A DNA stretch of 64,000 bases from Podocnemis expansa. Taxonomy: Eukaryota; Chordata; Testudines; Podocnemididae. Each line of letters starts with the position of its first letter. The stretch's first letter is position 1. The notes beneath the pieces are model-generated. The model was not told the DNA's origin. It made no database searches and saw nothing but the letters and a program-made list of their open reading frames with translations. The translations under genes and the position numbers were made by a program. Positions 48,057 to 57,661 of the stretch are shown here, piece after piece. The stretch is from assembly GCA_007922195.1 (NCBI GenBank), contig ML681996.1, forward strand, positions 23,828,932 to 23,892,931, written 5' to 3'.

Positions 48057-50079
48057 TAATTGTCAAGTCAATATAGCTATACCTTATTCACACAACTAAG
48101 TCTATGGAAAAACCAAACTCATATTAGCATTAACCCATCCTCCTCTGTTTGCTTATATCATCCTTCTGTTTCATCTTATTTTAAAGAAAACTGCAAGCAC
48201 ATCGGTGCAGAAATGGGCTTTCACTACATCACATATCTGTGGGAACCATACCACAATGGAACCCTGACCTAACTGAGGCCTCTAGCAACTTCCGTAACAC
48301 CAACTTCGTTCTAAAGAATTTTTCTTCTGAATCTATGCAGCTCTAGTAGTTGACATTTTCGTTAATATTTTATGGACTCAAAGAGATTAAAGTTTTCCCT
48401 CTCCTTCACATGCAGAAAAACGTACAATATGCTGTCCATAAGTTATCCATTTCCATTTGTAAAATATTTTTGGGAAATAAAACCTTTTTTGAGTTACTTG
48501 TCTCCTATATTTCTAATGGCTTTCATTAGCTGTATCTCTGCTACCGAAACAAGTGTGTTTTGACTGCACCGAGAAAACCAACTTCTCTGGTGAAATGCTA
48601 ACCTCACTATTTCATGAACAGGCTACCAGCACAACAGCTGCACACCTTTACTGCAATTTAAGTTTTACCATTCACAGTTTTCATTAAAAAAAAATTGTTT
48701 CACAAAGACAGTCAAAGTACATTGACGTGAAACTTAATCAAACAGACAAATCACATAAATGCATGGTAGAAACTGCAAATCCAAGTTAACTATATTCTTG
48801 AGGGTTTTAATTCTAGAAAGACTTTGAATTTCAAACTGTTTTCTGCAGCTTCCTCTAAAAACTGCAGAAACATTGATTTACATTAGAATGACTACAGGTT
48901 TCTTAACTTCTATAGTACACCATGGAATCATTTTTATTTACTGAATGACATCAGATTTTAATTTTAACACAGCCACAATGAAAACCAGATATATAATATT
49001 GTTAATGCAAAACTAGAGCATCATACTACTAATCCACAAACCTGATAATTCTTGCAAAAAACCAAATCAGTTTGTTCCACTTCTCAGTCAAGATGCAACA
49101 GTGTTGTGGTGAGGTTTCACTAAAATGTCATCTTAATCAAAACATGCTACAAAATATGCATTGATACGTTAAGTTATGAATAAGAGCAAACTAAGTACAT
49201 CTGTCATAATTTAGTCATCTGTAGTTAGTATAGGATCTGGCAGAACTGAAGACCCATCACTCAATATATACTAAAACAGAATCGTAAACATAATAAAACC
49301 ACACCTGTTAATAAATCATAATATGTCTTTTTAGCCTAACAGTGTGACAGAAACATGAAGTTATTTGTCAATAATATAGTGCTATGACTCCAGGTCTCAA
49401 TATCAATGAACTCCCACCTTCAACAGGAATTAGGAAACTTGTACACATTTTGACCAATATAAGCAATGTTAGAATCCTCAAGCACATAGTCCTTACCGCT
49501 CCCCTGTTAAAGCACAACATAATCTCTTCTCTCCTACTGTCAACTGGAATAAGTTACCCCAAAACTAACCCTTGAGTACCATCTAAAGCTAATGTTTTAA
49601 AGCATTTTTTGTCATTACCCTAACTTCAGAACTCTAAACAGTGCCATCGAGAAATTGTAGCACTTGCTGCCTTAAAGAATGTTTAATAGGGGGGAGGAAA
49701 AAAAAACAAAAAAAAACAAGGAGCAGCAGCAAAAAGCTCCATTTAAACAAGAAAGAAAACAGGCAACATCCAAGCAGCCATTTAGATTTTTTTTTTCAAC
49801 CAACCGAGAGACAAAAAATGGAACCACCACTGAGACCAAATGAAACAAGAAAAATGCTATAATGCTACTTCCGCCAAGGGAACAAAAGCAACAACCCCAA
49901 TCCCGATGCTGGCTGCTGCTTTAACGCACCCATGCCTGCAGATAACGTAATCCCACAGGGGAAAAAGTACTCACAATGCCTGTGACATTTGCCGTGAAAA
50001 TATCAAAGCGGGCCCACTACGTAAAGACACACGGTAACACTTTTACTTACTACTGTCTGCGCAGCCCCATCCCTCCAGA
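48057..50079. other. Intron sequence between L2 tail and CpG island
   Basis: AT-rich sequence without recognised exons. Minus-strand donor-like words occur at the island edge (GTGAGT read from 49975 to 49970, GTAAGT near 50045), which could mark unannotated alternative first exons, but neither gives a supported coding join. Confidence 0.4.
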
Positions 50080-50961
50080 CTCCGTAGGCATTCAGAGGAA
50101 TGGAGGCAACCACCCGGGGACACCCAAGACCAGGGAGGCTGGCGCCTGTCATTCACAGCCTAACTCGGAAAGTGGCCCAGGGGCCAAGAAGAGCAGCCGA
50201 GGCGCTGCACCACCACAGTGGGGCTGCCACTGCCCCTAAGCGCCGATGAGCAGCGTCTGATCGCCTTGGCAGAGTTTCCAGGTGGACGGGCCCAAAGGCG
50301 CCGATGAGGAGAGCAGCTCGCCTGCCTTCATGCTGACTCAGTGCGGAGCAGACGACCCGGGACGGCCACTGCTCTCGTGCTGGGAATAGCCCCTTGGGTG
50401 ACCCCCAAAAGGCCGGGAAAAGGGGGGGGCTTCCACCACGACCACCAGCGAGCCGGAGCCCTGATTCAGCGGGGTTTTTTTGGAGGGGAGCAATGAGTTC
50501 AGCTCAGGCCGCTGCTCTGCCCCCCTCTCATCCGGCCCCGCTACAGAGGAGGGAGACACCGGCCACCCCGCAGGAGACAGGAGCCTTTGACGCCCCAGGC
50601 CCGGTGCAGGGAGGCGGGGGGCAGCGGCAGGCGACGGGGAAGCCCCACGAGCGACCACTCGGTCCCCTCGGAGTGCGCCCCGCACCGGGCCCCCGGCCGC
50701 CTGGGGTCTCGGCGCTGCCCCGGGCCCGCCCTCAGCCCAGCCGCCTGGCGACCCGGCCTGTGGCTCCGGGACCTGCCCCGGTACCGCCAGCTGGGGGGTC
50801 CCAGCGCCCGGCGCCTGCCCCGCGGGGCCTCCCCCCGGCTCGCTCGGCTAGGGAGCGTCGCCCCCCGGCAGGGGCCACAGCGACGCGGCGGAGCCGGGGG
50901 GCCCCAGCGCCCGCGGGAAGGGCTCGCTCCCGGCCCGGCACGGCGAACCCCCCGCACTTAC

Positions 50962-50981
50962 CCTGTCACAACAGGCGCCAT
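50962..50981 (-). CDS. RBPJ: RBPJ coding exon 1 (MAPVVTG start)
   Basis: Read on the minus strand, an ATG at 50981-50979 opens a 20-nt coding segment, M-A-P-V-V-T plus two bases of a Gly codon. It ends at a strong splice donor (GG then GTAAGT, at 50961-50956). Joined to the exon at 1340-1378 it stays in phase and reads MAPVVTGKFGERPQPKRLT, which I recognise from family knowledge as the N-terminus of one RBPJ (CSL/CBF1) isoform. RBPJ is the nuclear sequence-specific DNA-binding protein that represses Notch targets with corepressors and activates them with the Notch intracellular domain and Mastermind. The exon sits inside a CpG island, as expected for a broadly expressed gene. The other known RBPJ first exons (MDHTEGS- and MAWIKR- types) were not found. 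The 5' UTR extends rightward, but its start cannot be fixed by eye. Confidence 0.88.
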
Positions 50982-51010
50982 CTTCCACAAACTCTCGCCA
51001 AAACTCCTAC

Positions 51011-51020
51011 TCTCGCGAGA
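51011..51020. promoter_or_regulatory. TCTCGCGAGA palindromic core-promoter element, copy 1
   Basis: An exact 10-mer palindrome, 30 bp upstream of the RBPJ start codon. This motif is a known CpG-island promoter element bound by BANP and also linked to KAISO (ZBTB33) in vertebrates. Confidence 0.8.
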
Positions 51021-51165
51021 GCTACCTCCTCCTCCCCGGCCCGAGGGCGCGCGTGCGCGAGCCCGGGAGCCACACACGCCGTGGCGGAGGGGCGGGGGCA
51101 GAGCAGGGGAGCGCCCCGCCCCCTCATTGCCGGGGTCTCCCCTCAGACACAACAGCGGCGGCGAG

Positions 51166-51174
51166 CGTGGGAAC
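51166..51174 (+). promoter_or_regulatory. Consensus RBPJ (CSL) binding site in its own promoter
   Basis: The 9-mer CGTGGGAAC matches the high-affinity CSL consensus YGTGGGAA. It lies between CGCG elements, 185 bp upstream of the start codon. Occupancy is inference. Confidence 0.5.
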
Positions 51175-51183
51175 CCGCCTGAG

Positions 51184-51193
51184 TCTCGCGAGC
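51184..51193. promoter_or_regulatory. TCTCGCGAGC element, copy 2 (one mismatch)
   Basis: It matches the palindrome at 9 of 10 positions and retains the CTCGCGAG core. Confidence 0.6.
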
Positions 51194-51238
51194 ACTGCGG
51201 CGGCGGCGGCGGGCGCTAAGGGGGAGAGAGAGGGCTAG

Positions 51239-51248
51239 TCTCGCGAGA
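51239..51248. promoter_or_regulatory. TCTCGCGAGA element, copy 3
   Basis: A second exact copy, 219 bp upstream of the first in the gene's direction. Confidence 0.75.
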
Positions 51249-51906
51249 GTAAAGGCGAGGCGGGGATTCCCTTCTTCGCCGAGCTTCTGCTTCTGATTCG
51301 CCCGAGCGAGGACGATCGAATCATTGCGGGAACGGGGGCTCGCGCCCGGGAGAGACCATTTGGGGGGCGGGGGTGGACAGGCAGAAGCGGGGTCCCGCTG
51401 GCGGCGAGAAGTCCCCGCGCGGCTGCGGGCGGAACCACAGCGCGGGGGCCGGAGCCGCTGCTCCCCGTGGCGGCCGCGGGCAGCCAGGTCCCGCTGCCCC
51501 GCAGCGCCCCCCTCTCCACTGGACAAAAGGGTCGCTCCCGCTGGCTCGGCTGGGCGCGTGGATCCTCGCGGCCCTGCAGGCTCCCACGTGCTCCTGTCCC
51601 TGCCCGCCGCCTCCCCGACTGCCTGGCCAGAGCAGCCTTTCAAGTGCACCCTGCGGTGCCCCACTTTCACCCACCCCTGCCGCAGCTCTGCCTGCGGCCC
51701 CGTTTGCACCTAGAGCCGTAGAGCAATGCTTTGGTTATGAGCTATGAGCCCGGGCCTCACTTTGTTCAGCCACTACAACTATCTGCCTTGCGCCTGCACT
51801 GGGGGAGGTAGTGGGGAAGCAAGCAGGCCAGAGGATGTTGTCAGTAAGCAAGATATTCAGTCCCTGGCCCAGCCCCTGGGTGTACTTGGAGTTGGGGGTT
51901 TAAGAC

Positions 51907-52188
51907 TAGGGTTAGCTAAGCTACCAAAGCATGGAAAGGAGGACAGGGACGTACAAAAAGGAGGCCATTAGAGGACACATGGAGAAAATGTAGTATTAAT
52001 GTAATAATCTTCTGATTTTACGGGGGCCCCGGAGTACTTTCCTCTAAAAAATAGTGTTCTGAGATACTTTAACCCCTGTAAGTACAAGGCCAGACAAAAT
52101 TATGTATTTTTAAAATGCCTGCCGGATGGAGGACGTGAAGGTAAAAAGAAGGACATGTCCTCCTTTTGCCTAACATCGGGTAACCCTG
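51907..52188 (-). mobile_element. TIR element with tagggtta ends, copy A
   Basis: The left end tagggttagctaagctacc and the right end cgggtaaccct are inverted, and the flanks tttaagac and tttaagtg match at 6 of 8. Its reverse complement aligns along its full length with 52666-52941 (shared words include ggaggacat, gcattttaaaa, ggggttaaagtat and tttctccatgtgtcct). Confidence 0.72.
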
Positions 52189-52226
52189 TTTAAGTGGTAA
52201 GGGAAGGCATGCTTTGGGGTCTAAAA

Positions 52227-52328
52227 CAGTGTTTCCTAACCAGTGTGGCACAGCACAGAGGCAGTGTGCCTCAAAATAATTAAAAGTAGCAGGGTGTCCC
52301 ATGGCAGAGAAGAGCTTGGGAACTGCTG
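52227..52328. mobile_element. hAT-type MITE, 102 bp
   Basis: The ends cagtgtttcctaacc and gcttgggaactgctg are inverted, with flanks gtctaaaa and gttgaaaa matching at 6 of 8. Its words gtgtggcaca and cccatggcagag resemble a miniature of the 33377 element. Confidence 0.7.
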
Positions 52329-52665
52329 GTTGAAAAACGCATTTAGGAGCCTCAAAGGTTGCTTGCCTAACTAAATAAGCAGTTGAACTTCCCCATTTGG
52401 AGTCTCGATGTATGGTAGTTGAAAAGTAGACTATGGGTGTGGAAGTTTACTACTAACTCTTCTTTCACCTTCCTCTTTCTGCCTTAGTATCAGTAACTCA
52501 TTTAGTTTCACACTCACTCCCCCCCACACACACTAATAAAAAAAACTCCAAAATGAGATTGGGATTTTGAAGGTTCCTGCTTATTACTTCAACTGCTCTG
52601 ACTTCTGTGCTTACAAAAGTGAATTTTCCATCATCTCAGTTATATGATTTTTGGTCAGCTTTAGC

Positions 52666-52941
52666 TAGGGTTACTAGATATCAGGCTAAAGGAGGACATT
52701 ACCTTCATGTCCTCTGTCTGCCGGGCATTTTAAAATACATGATTTTGTCTGGTTTTTTACTTATAGGGGTTAAAGTATGCTGGAATGCCACGTAATACCT
52801 TATTTCTAGGGGAAAGTGTTCCAGGGTCCCCTAAAAACAGAAGAATATTACCTGAAGACTGCATTTTCTCCATGTGTCCTCCCTCCAATGTCCTCCCCGT
52901 ACTTCCCTGTCCTTTCCAGGCTTTGGTATCTGGTAGCCCTA
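52666..52941 (+). mobile_element. TIR element with tagggtta ends, copy B
   Basis: The ends tagggttactagatatc and ggtatctggtagcccta are inverted. The flanks gctttagc (52658-52665) and gctttagt (52942-52949) match at 7 of 8, fitting a hAT. It is the same family as 51907-52188 in the opposite orientation. Confidence 0.78.
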
Positions 52942-52949
52942 GCTTTAGT

Positions 52950-54429
52950 TCTCTCTCTGCTGCTAATGTGGTCATAATGCAATGAAGAACAGCTTTCCAG
53001 ATGAACTAGAGTAAACTGTTATTGAACAGAAGTTTTAAAAGCTTTCTTTGCTGCAGTGTTTGTACAAGGACAGCAACCAACAATTCATAATACAGAATAC
53101 TCTTTTCCTGCCATAATCTCCCCCATCTCATTAGTTGCAAAAGGATTTTGATTGGTTTGATTACAGGGATGCTCCTCATTTGAAACACACTACATACTGC
53201 AAATCCTCTGTATTGTTTGCAAAGCAGTAACTCATAATGCCACTTGAAAAAGTCTCTTCTTGAAAACATCTTTTTTTGAAGAGCAGTGAATGATCTCAGT
53301 TCATGCTTGTTCCAGTGCAGTAAAAATGGTTTCTGGATATTTGCCATAGTTTTCAGTAAATGGTCATTTTGTGGGGCCTCTTCTTTTTGCATAGGTTTTG
53401 AACCTAACTGGAAAAACCTAAAAACATTCTTGTGTAAAAGATTAATATTTTCCAAAGAGCACATATTTTGATTTAAAAAATTGGATCCCCAGAGGCTATA
53501 TCGTTTCCAAGAATTTATAATTTGAGAAAAGTGCTTTCTGTCACTGATTCAGCTGCATTAAAAAAAGCCACCCAGAATATGTATTAAACATTTTTAAAAA
53601 GTCTTTGTATTTTGTAATAGTGCAAAATGTCAGTCACACTTAAGTTCAGAATTAAAAGTCAGGAATACTCCTTGTAAAATCAGAGATAACAGACTAAAAG
53701 TAACAGCGGTCTTTGAGGGGGAAAGGGTGCTCAATAAAAGTTAGATTTTTCTTTTTTAAAGTATTGCTAGTATTTACCCATCCACTTATTTGTTTCTTTG
53801 TTTGTTTCACACAGTTCTGAGTACTGAATTTCTGTTGACTTCAGTGGGAGGCAAGTGCCCCAGCACCTCATGGGACAGGTCCTAAAGCCCAATCCTTGAT
53901 GGTGGATAGTACCAGAATTCAAGCAGAATTTAAAGAACAGTAGAGGACAGTAATGACTGGATTTATTTGATATACAAATCTGTGCTTTAACTATTGTGTG
54001 CTAATCCAGTATACAATCCTGTATCCAAACTCATCCCCTATTGAACTCAGTGGAAAGAGTTCAAAATCAGGTATTAGGGAGTACATTTTTGTAAGTAACT
54101 AGTGATTTTTGGAGCCCATTTTGAGACACAAAGGGGCCTGATTTTGGAGTGCTAAACACTTGCTCTCTAAGATTCTCTGGATTCTCAACCTTTACTATAC
54201 CTTGACCAAGAAATTTGGAGCTCACCAAAAAATAATTGACTACCCCATGTTAGTTTTTTGTAAGTAATACATTTCATCTCATGTTTCAGTGTGCATTTCT
54301 AGATGTAAATCATACATACTACTAATACTTACTTTAATATTGCCTTTCTGGGATTTTATAAGCACAGAATGAGAAAGAAAACAGAGTAGGCTCCAGGGGA
54401 TGAATCACTCAATGATTACCTGTTCTATT
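52950..54429. other. Upstream region with one long unexplained ORF
   Basis: The minus-strand frame 53464-53006 is open for 152 codons, the longest frame in this AT-rich upstream region. It is Leu/Lys/Phe-rich with no motif I recognise, and no start context or splice signals support it. The rest shows no recognised feature. Confidence 0.4.
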
Positions 54430-54545
54430 CATTCTTTCTGAAGCAGCTGGCATTAGCCACTGTCAGAGGACAGGATATGGAGTTAGATGGACGATGGATG
54501 TGACCTAATATGGCAGCTCTAACATTCTAGTTAGTTGGTCACAGA
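54430..54545 (+). mobile_element. CR1-type LINE 3' end
   Basis: The words ggcattagccactgtcagag, acaggatatgg, gttagatggacgatgg and ctaatatggcag follow the CR1 3' end consensus. Confidence 0.65.
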
Positions 54546-54884
54546 CTGTATCTTACACCTAAGCTTGTGTGCGTATGCCAACAAAAGTTATTGCTCAGAC
54601 TGCTAACTGAATAACAGCTAGATCTCAGAAGTGCCTTTGCTATTAAAAATGGAAGTTAGTGTTCAGCATAACTTAAAGGACTTATTACATTATCTCCCTT
54701 TAATAGATAAAAGGAATTAATACCAGCAGTCTCAAAAAGGGCGTAATATTGAAATGAAACAGTTTTCACTTGTGCGTCATATTCTCAAATAGGCCTCGGG
54801 GGCAAAAAAATAAGAGATAATTGTCTAAATCTCATTGCCAGGGGGTTATGCTTTGCTATATTATTTTACTATTATGGTAGCTCC

Positions 54885-54975
54885 CAAAAGCTATACTCAG
54901 ATGAGGATTGTATTGTACTACACAGTGCAAACACAAATTGACAGTCCCCGCCCAAAGAGCTTATAATCTGAAGAT
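54885..54975 (-). mobile_element. L2-type LINE 3' tail, reverse
   Basis: The words cagtgcaaacacaaattgac, agtccccgcccaaagagctt and ataatctg are the complement of the L2-type tail. Confidence 0.6.
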
Positions 54976-55432
54976 AAAGTGCAAGAAGTGAGTATCACAA
55001 ACAATAGGAAGGAAGAGGGGGAGGGAGGATGAGGTTAACAGTATTAATATCATGTGGTTATGTAGGTTAACAGCATGCACTGCCTGATAACTCTGAATCA
55101 TTTAATTTTTTTTATCGTTTTAAAAATTCCCCATCAAACCACAATCCCGCATACTGTATTACTATTTGTCCCCCACCCAAAAAGAATGATCTGATTTTTT
55201 TTTTTGAATATTACTTTAACTAGGTGTTTTCCTCTTTTGTGTAGGCTCTATAGATACTCTTCTACCTAGCATTAATACAACTAGTCTCTTGGAAAAAACA
55301 AAAACAAAAAAATATCTCTACAACTCCTTCAGACAGTGGGCTCTTTCCATTGCCTTAAGCTCCTACTCATACAGGGTGCACTGAGGGGCTTTATCGCTCA
55401 CAATACTCAGAATCTCTGAATATTCTCCTCAC

Positions 55433-55652
55433 CAGGGCCAGTACTTCCATAGAGGTGATCTGGGCAGTTGCCTAGGATGCCAACAATTTGGGGGCACCAA
55501 AGGTTGGGCTAAGGCTACTCCGCTCCCCATCTGCGACTGGACCCCTGCCCATGGCATCGCTACCTTTCTGGGGCTGGACCGCCATCGGCTGCTGGGAGAG
55601 GCACTAAAATCCCTGTAGGCCTAGGGCAGCAAAACACTTTGGGCTGGCCCTG
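55433..55652. mobile_element. hAT-type element, 220 bp, perfect target duplication
   Basis: The ends cagggccagtact and gggctggccctg are inverted. The 8-mer ctcctcac flanks both sides exactly (55425-55432 and 55653-55660). Confidence 0.85.
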
Positions 55653-55675
55653 CTCCTCACCTTCCTCTAGTAATG

Positions 55676-55925
55676 TCTACGTGGCAATTAAATGCCTTTG
55701 GCTGGCCCATGTCAGCAGGCTCAACTGAACAAAGGAGCTCTTTAATTATGGTGTAGACATTCAGGCTCAAGTTGGAGCATGGGTTTTGGGACTATGTGAG
55801 GGGGTAGGGTCGTCCAGCCCAGACTCCGGCTTGAGGCTGAACATAGACATTGCATTTAAACAGCTCCTTAGCAAGAACCTCTTTCAGCTGACATAGCCCG
55901 GATATAAATGCTTAGTTGCAGTGTA
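55676..55925. mobile_element. Possible gtctac-type MITE
   Basis: It contains taatgtctacgtggc at the left and ttgcagtgtacacagg at the right, with an internal ggtgtagacatt word. Boundaries and target duplication are not clear. Confidence 0.35.
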
Positions 55926-57387
55926 CACAGGTTCATTGAGTTCTAGTACGAAGCAGCAGCAAGTAAAGAGTGTCCATTACTTAACTCCTTGTTTTAATTC
56001 CTTTCTCTCCCACCTCCAACAGTCAAGGTTGAGAACTGCTGACATTGTGCAGGCTCTTGAGATTTTAAAAGCATTGTCCTAGTTTTAGTATGAGATTAAG
56101 AAGCTGTTGGGGCTATTGCTCCTAGAGTACTTGCTTCATGCAGTGGTAAATATGTAACACACACCAAACCTGTTCTAGTATTAATCAAACCCTAGGTATG
56201 ATTACACAATGATTTACTGAAACGAGAAATAGACTATCCTCTGTAATTGTTCTGTAAGCTGTCCCCCAATCTTTGGAATTGCTCTGTAAGCTGTCCCCCA
56301 ATCCTTCAAAACATACTAAAGAAAAATGAAATATTATATTGTCTACATCTCTCCTTGCCATACCTTATTTTGTATATATAGGATTGGTTCTGAGATGATG
56401 AGGACAGTTAATAGAAGCAAATTCATCTTTGGTTTAGCCTCACTGAAATCAACAGCACTTCAACAAGAATTAAAGTGGTCCATTTTTATTTTTAATGAAA
56501 TTAAATCTTTATGGATGTATGGCTATAATAAGTGTAGAAAAAAGTACAAACTAGAAAAATACATTTGCCCAGTTTTTAGATTTTTATCTATAAGTAAAAG
56601 TGCACTCTGAACTAAAGCTATAACTGCTACAACTTTGAACTGATGTGAAAACAAACAACAATTAACTATGTACCAGTCTTTCACCTATGATAAAAATAAA
56701 CTGCATGTAAACATGTCTTCATTTAGGAAAAAGAAGTTAGACAGAGGTGCTATCTCACCTCTAATCTTTTAATCACGTATAATACCTGCATGCTGAAGTA
56801 AATATCACAGCCAGTTTGGTTATCTGTAGTAAAAGGAATAGTTGCACAAATTTGACCTTCTCAGGGTTTAGTTTAACTTTTATTCCATAACTTTTCAATT
56901 TTTTTCATTTTGAACCTCTGTTTTTCTGTATTTCTTTTCCTAACTTCTCATCCTGACAAAATGAATATGAAAGATAATCCACTCGACTCAAATAGCTTTT
57001 GGTGGAAATAAATTCCAAAACATATTGGAATATCTTACTGCTTTTATACGACATTCATGAATAAAATAACTTTTCTAATATTGCACCTCTTCAGTAAGTG
57101 ACTGAAATATGATTTGGTATCTCTCTAGCCCATTAGTGCTGGCATAGAATGCTGATGGGCGTTTTGTAAACAAATGGTTGAACAGACAAGTCATGGTAAT
57201 ATTGACTATATTTACTGCGGAGGTAAGTGGAAACATCATTGATTTGGATTAATATTAAACAAATTCACTAAAATTTCATTCCTCAATATTTGTTTCAAAA
57301 TTAACCTGACATTATTTGCTCTTTACACTTAACTCTGGCCCTTCGGTTTTTAAATGGTGTAGTCAACTACAGCCCTTTCTACAGAAT
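55926..57387. other. Upstream sequence, no recognised gene
   Basis: AT-rich apart from the tandem duplication above. The frame 56326-56610 shows no motif. Confidence 0.4.
56245..56307. repeat. Tandem duplication, two units of about 32 bp
   Basis: The unit aattgttctgtaagctgtcc... at 56245-56276 recurs at 56277-56307 with two or three differences. Confidence 0.85.
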
Positions 57388-57395
57388 CTTATAGA

Positions 57396-57653
57396 TAGAG
57401 CCCTGCAAATCCGCAGATATCTGCCTTATACCCGCATCCGTGGATACAACACAGATATCTGCGGACCATTTATTGCGGATGCAGATAGGATACAGATACA
57501 CATATTTTTATCCGCTCAGAGCTAGAGCCCTGCAAATATGCGGATATCTGCATTATATCCGCATCTGCAGATACAACGTGGATATCCACAGACCATTTCT
57601 TGCAGATGCAGGTTGGATATGGATCCTCTTATTTGTATCCGCACAGGGCTCTA
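57396..57653. mobile_element. Dimeric hAT MITE with perfect target duplication
   Basis: Two head-to-tail units, 57396-57522 and 57523-57653, each begin tagagccctgcaaat. The outer ends tagagccctgc and gcacagggctcta are inverted. The 8-mer cttataga flanks the dimer exactly (57388-57395 and 57654-57661), while no duplication separates the units. The body is built of gatatctgc and tatccgcat words. Confidence 0.85.
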
Positions 57654-57661
57654 CTTATAGA

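Larger units (their letters stand above)
1379..50961 (-). other. RBPJ first coding intron (49,583 bp)
   Basis: The intron is defined by the donor at 50961-50956 and the acceptor ending at 1379. It is much larger than an average vertebrate intron and most recognisable sequence in it is transposon-derived. The DIRS element has the same orientation as the gene. The Ty3/gypsy relic, the L2 relic, the hAT transposase relic and the Penelope GIY-YIG pieces lie antisense to it. No additional RBPJ exon was recognised inside. Confidence 0.85.
50982..51250 (-). promoter_or_regulatory. RBPJ core promoter and 5' UTR region
   Basis: The segment immediately upstream of the MAPVVTG start holds three CGCG-palindrome elements and a consensus RBPJ-type site. 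No TATA box is evident, which fits a dispersed CpG-island promoter. The transcription start is inferred to lie here and not resolved. Confidence 0.65.
50080..51720. promoter_or_regulatory. CpG island spanning the RBPJ promoter
   Basis: GC content and CpG frequency rise sharply from about 50080 and fall back by about 51720, against AT-rich flanks. The island covers RBPJ exon 1 and about 700 bp upstream of its ATG. Long open frames inside it on both strands (for example 50394-51182) are the usual consequence of few stop codons in GC-rich DNA and show no family motif. Confidence 0.88.

Noticed and set aside
50394..51219. Long plus-strand ORFs of 262 and 210 codons (and several minus-strand ones) in the CpG island
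   Set aside because: They are Pro/Arg/Ala/Gly-rich, overlap each other in several frames on both strands, and show no domain. GC-rich DNA has few stop codons, and the region is better explained as the RBPJ promoter.
57396..57653. Tandem-repeat-like gatatctgc/tatccgcat words as a possible satellite or CRISPR-like array
   Set aside because: There are only two units and an exact 8 bp duplication surrounds them, which identifies a dimeric MITE.
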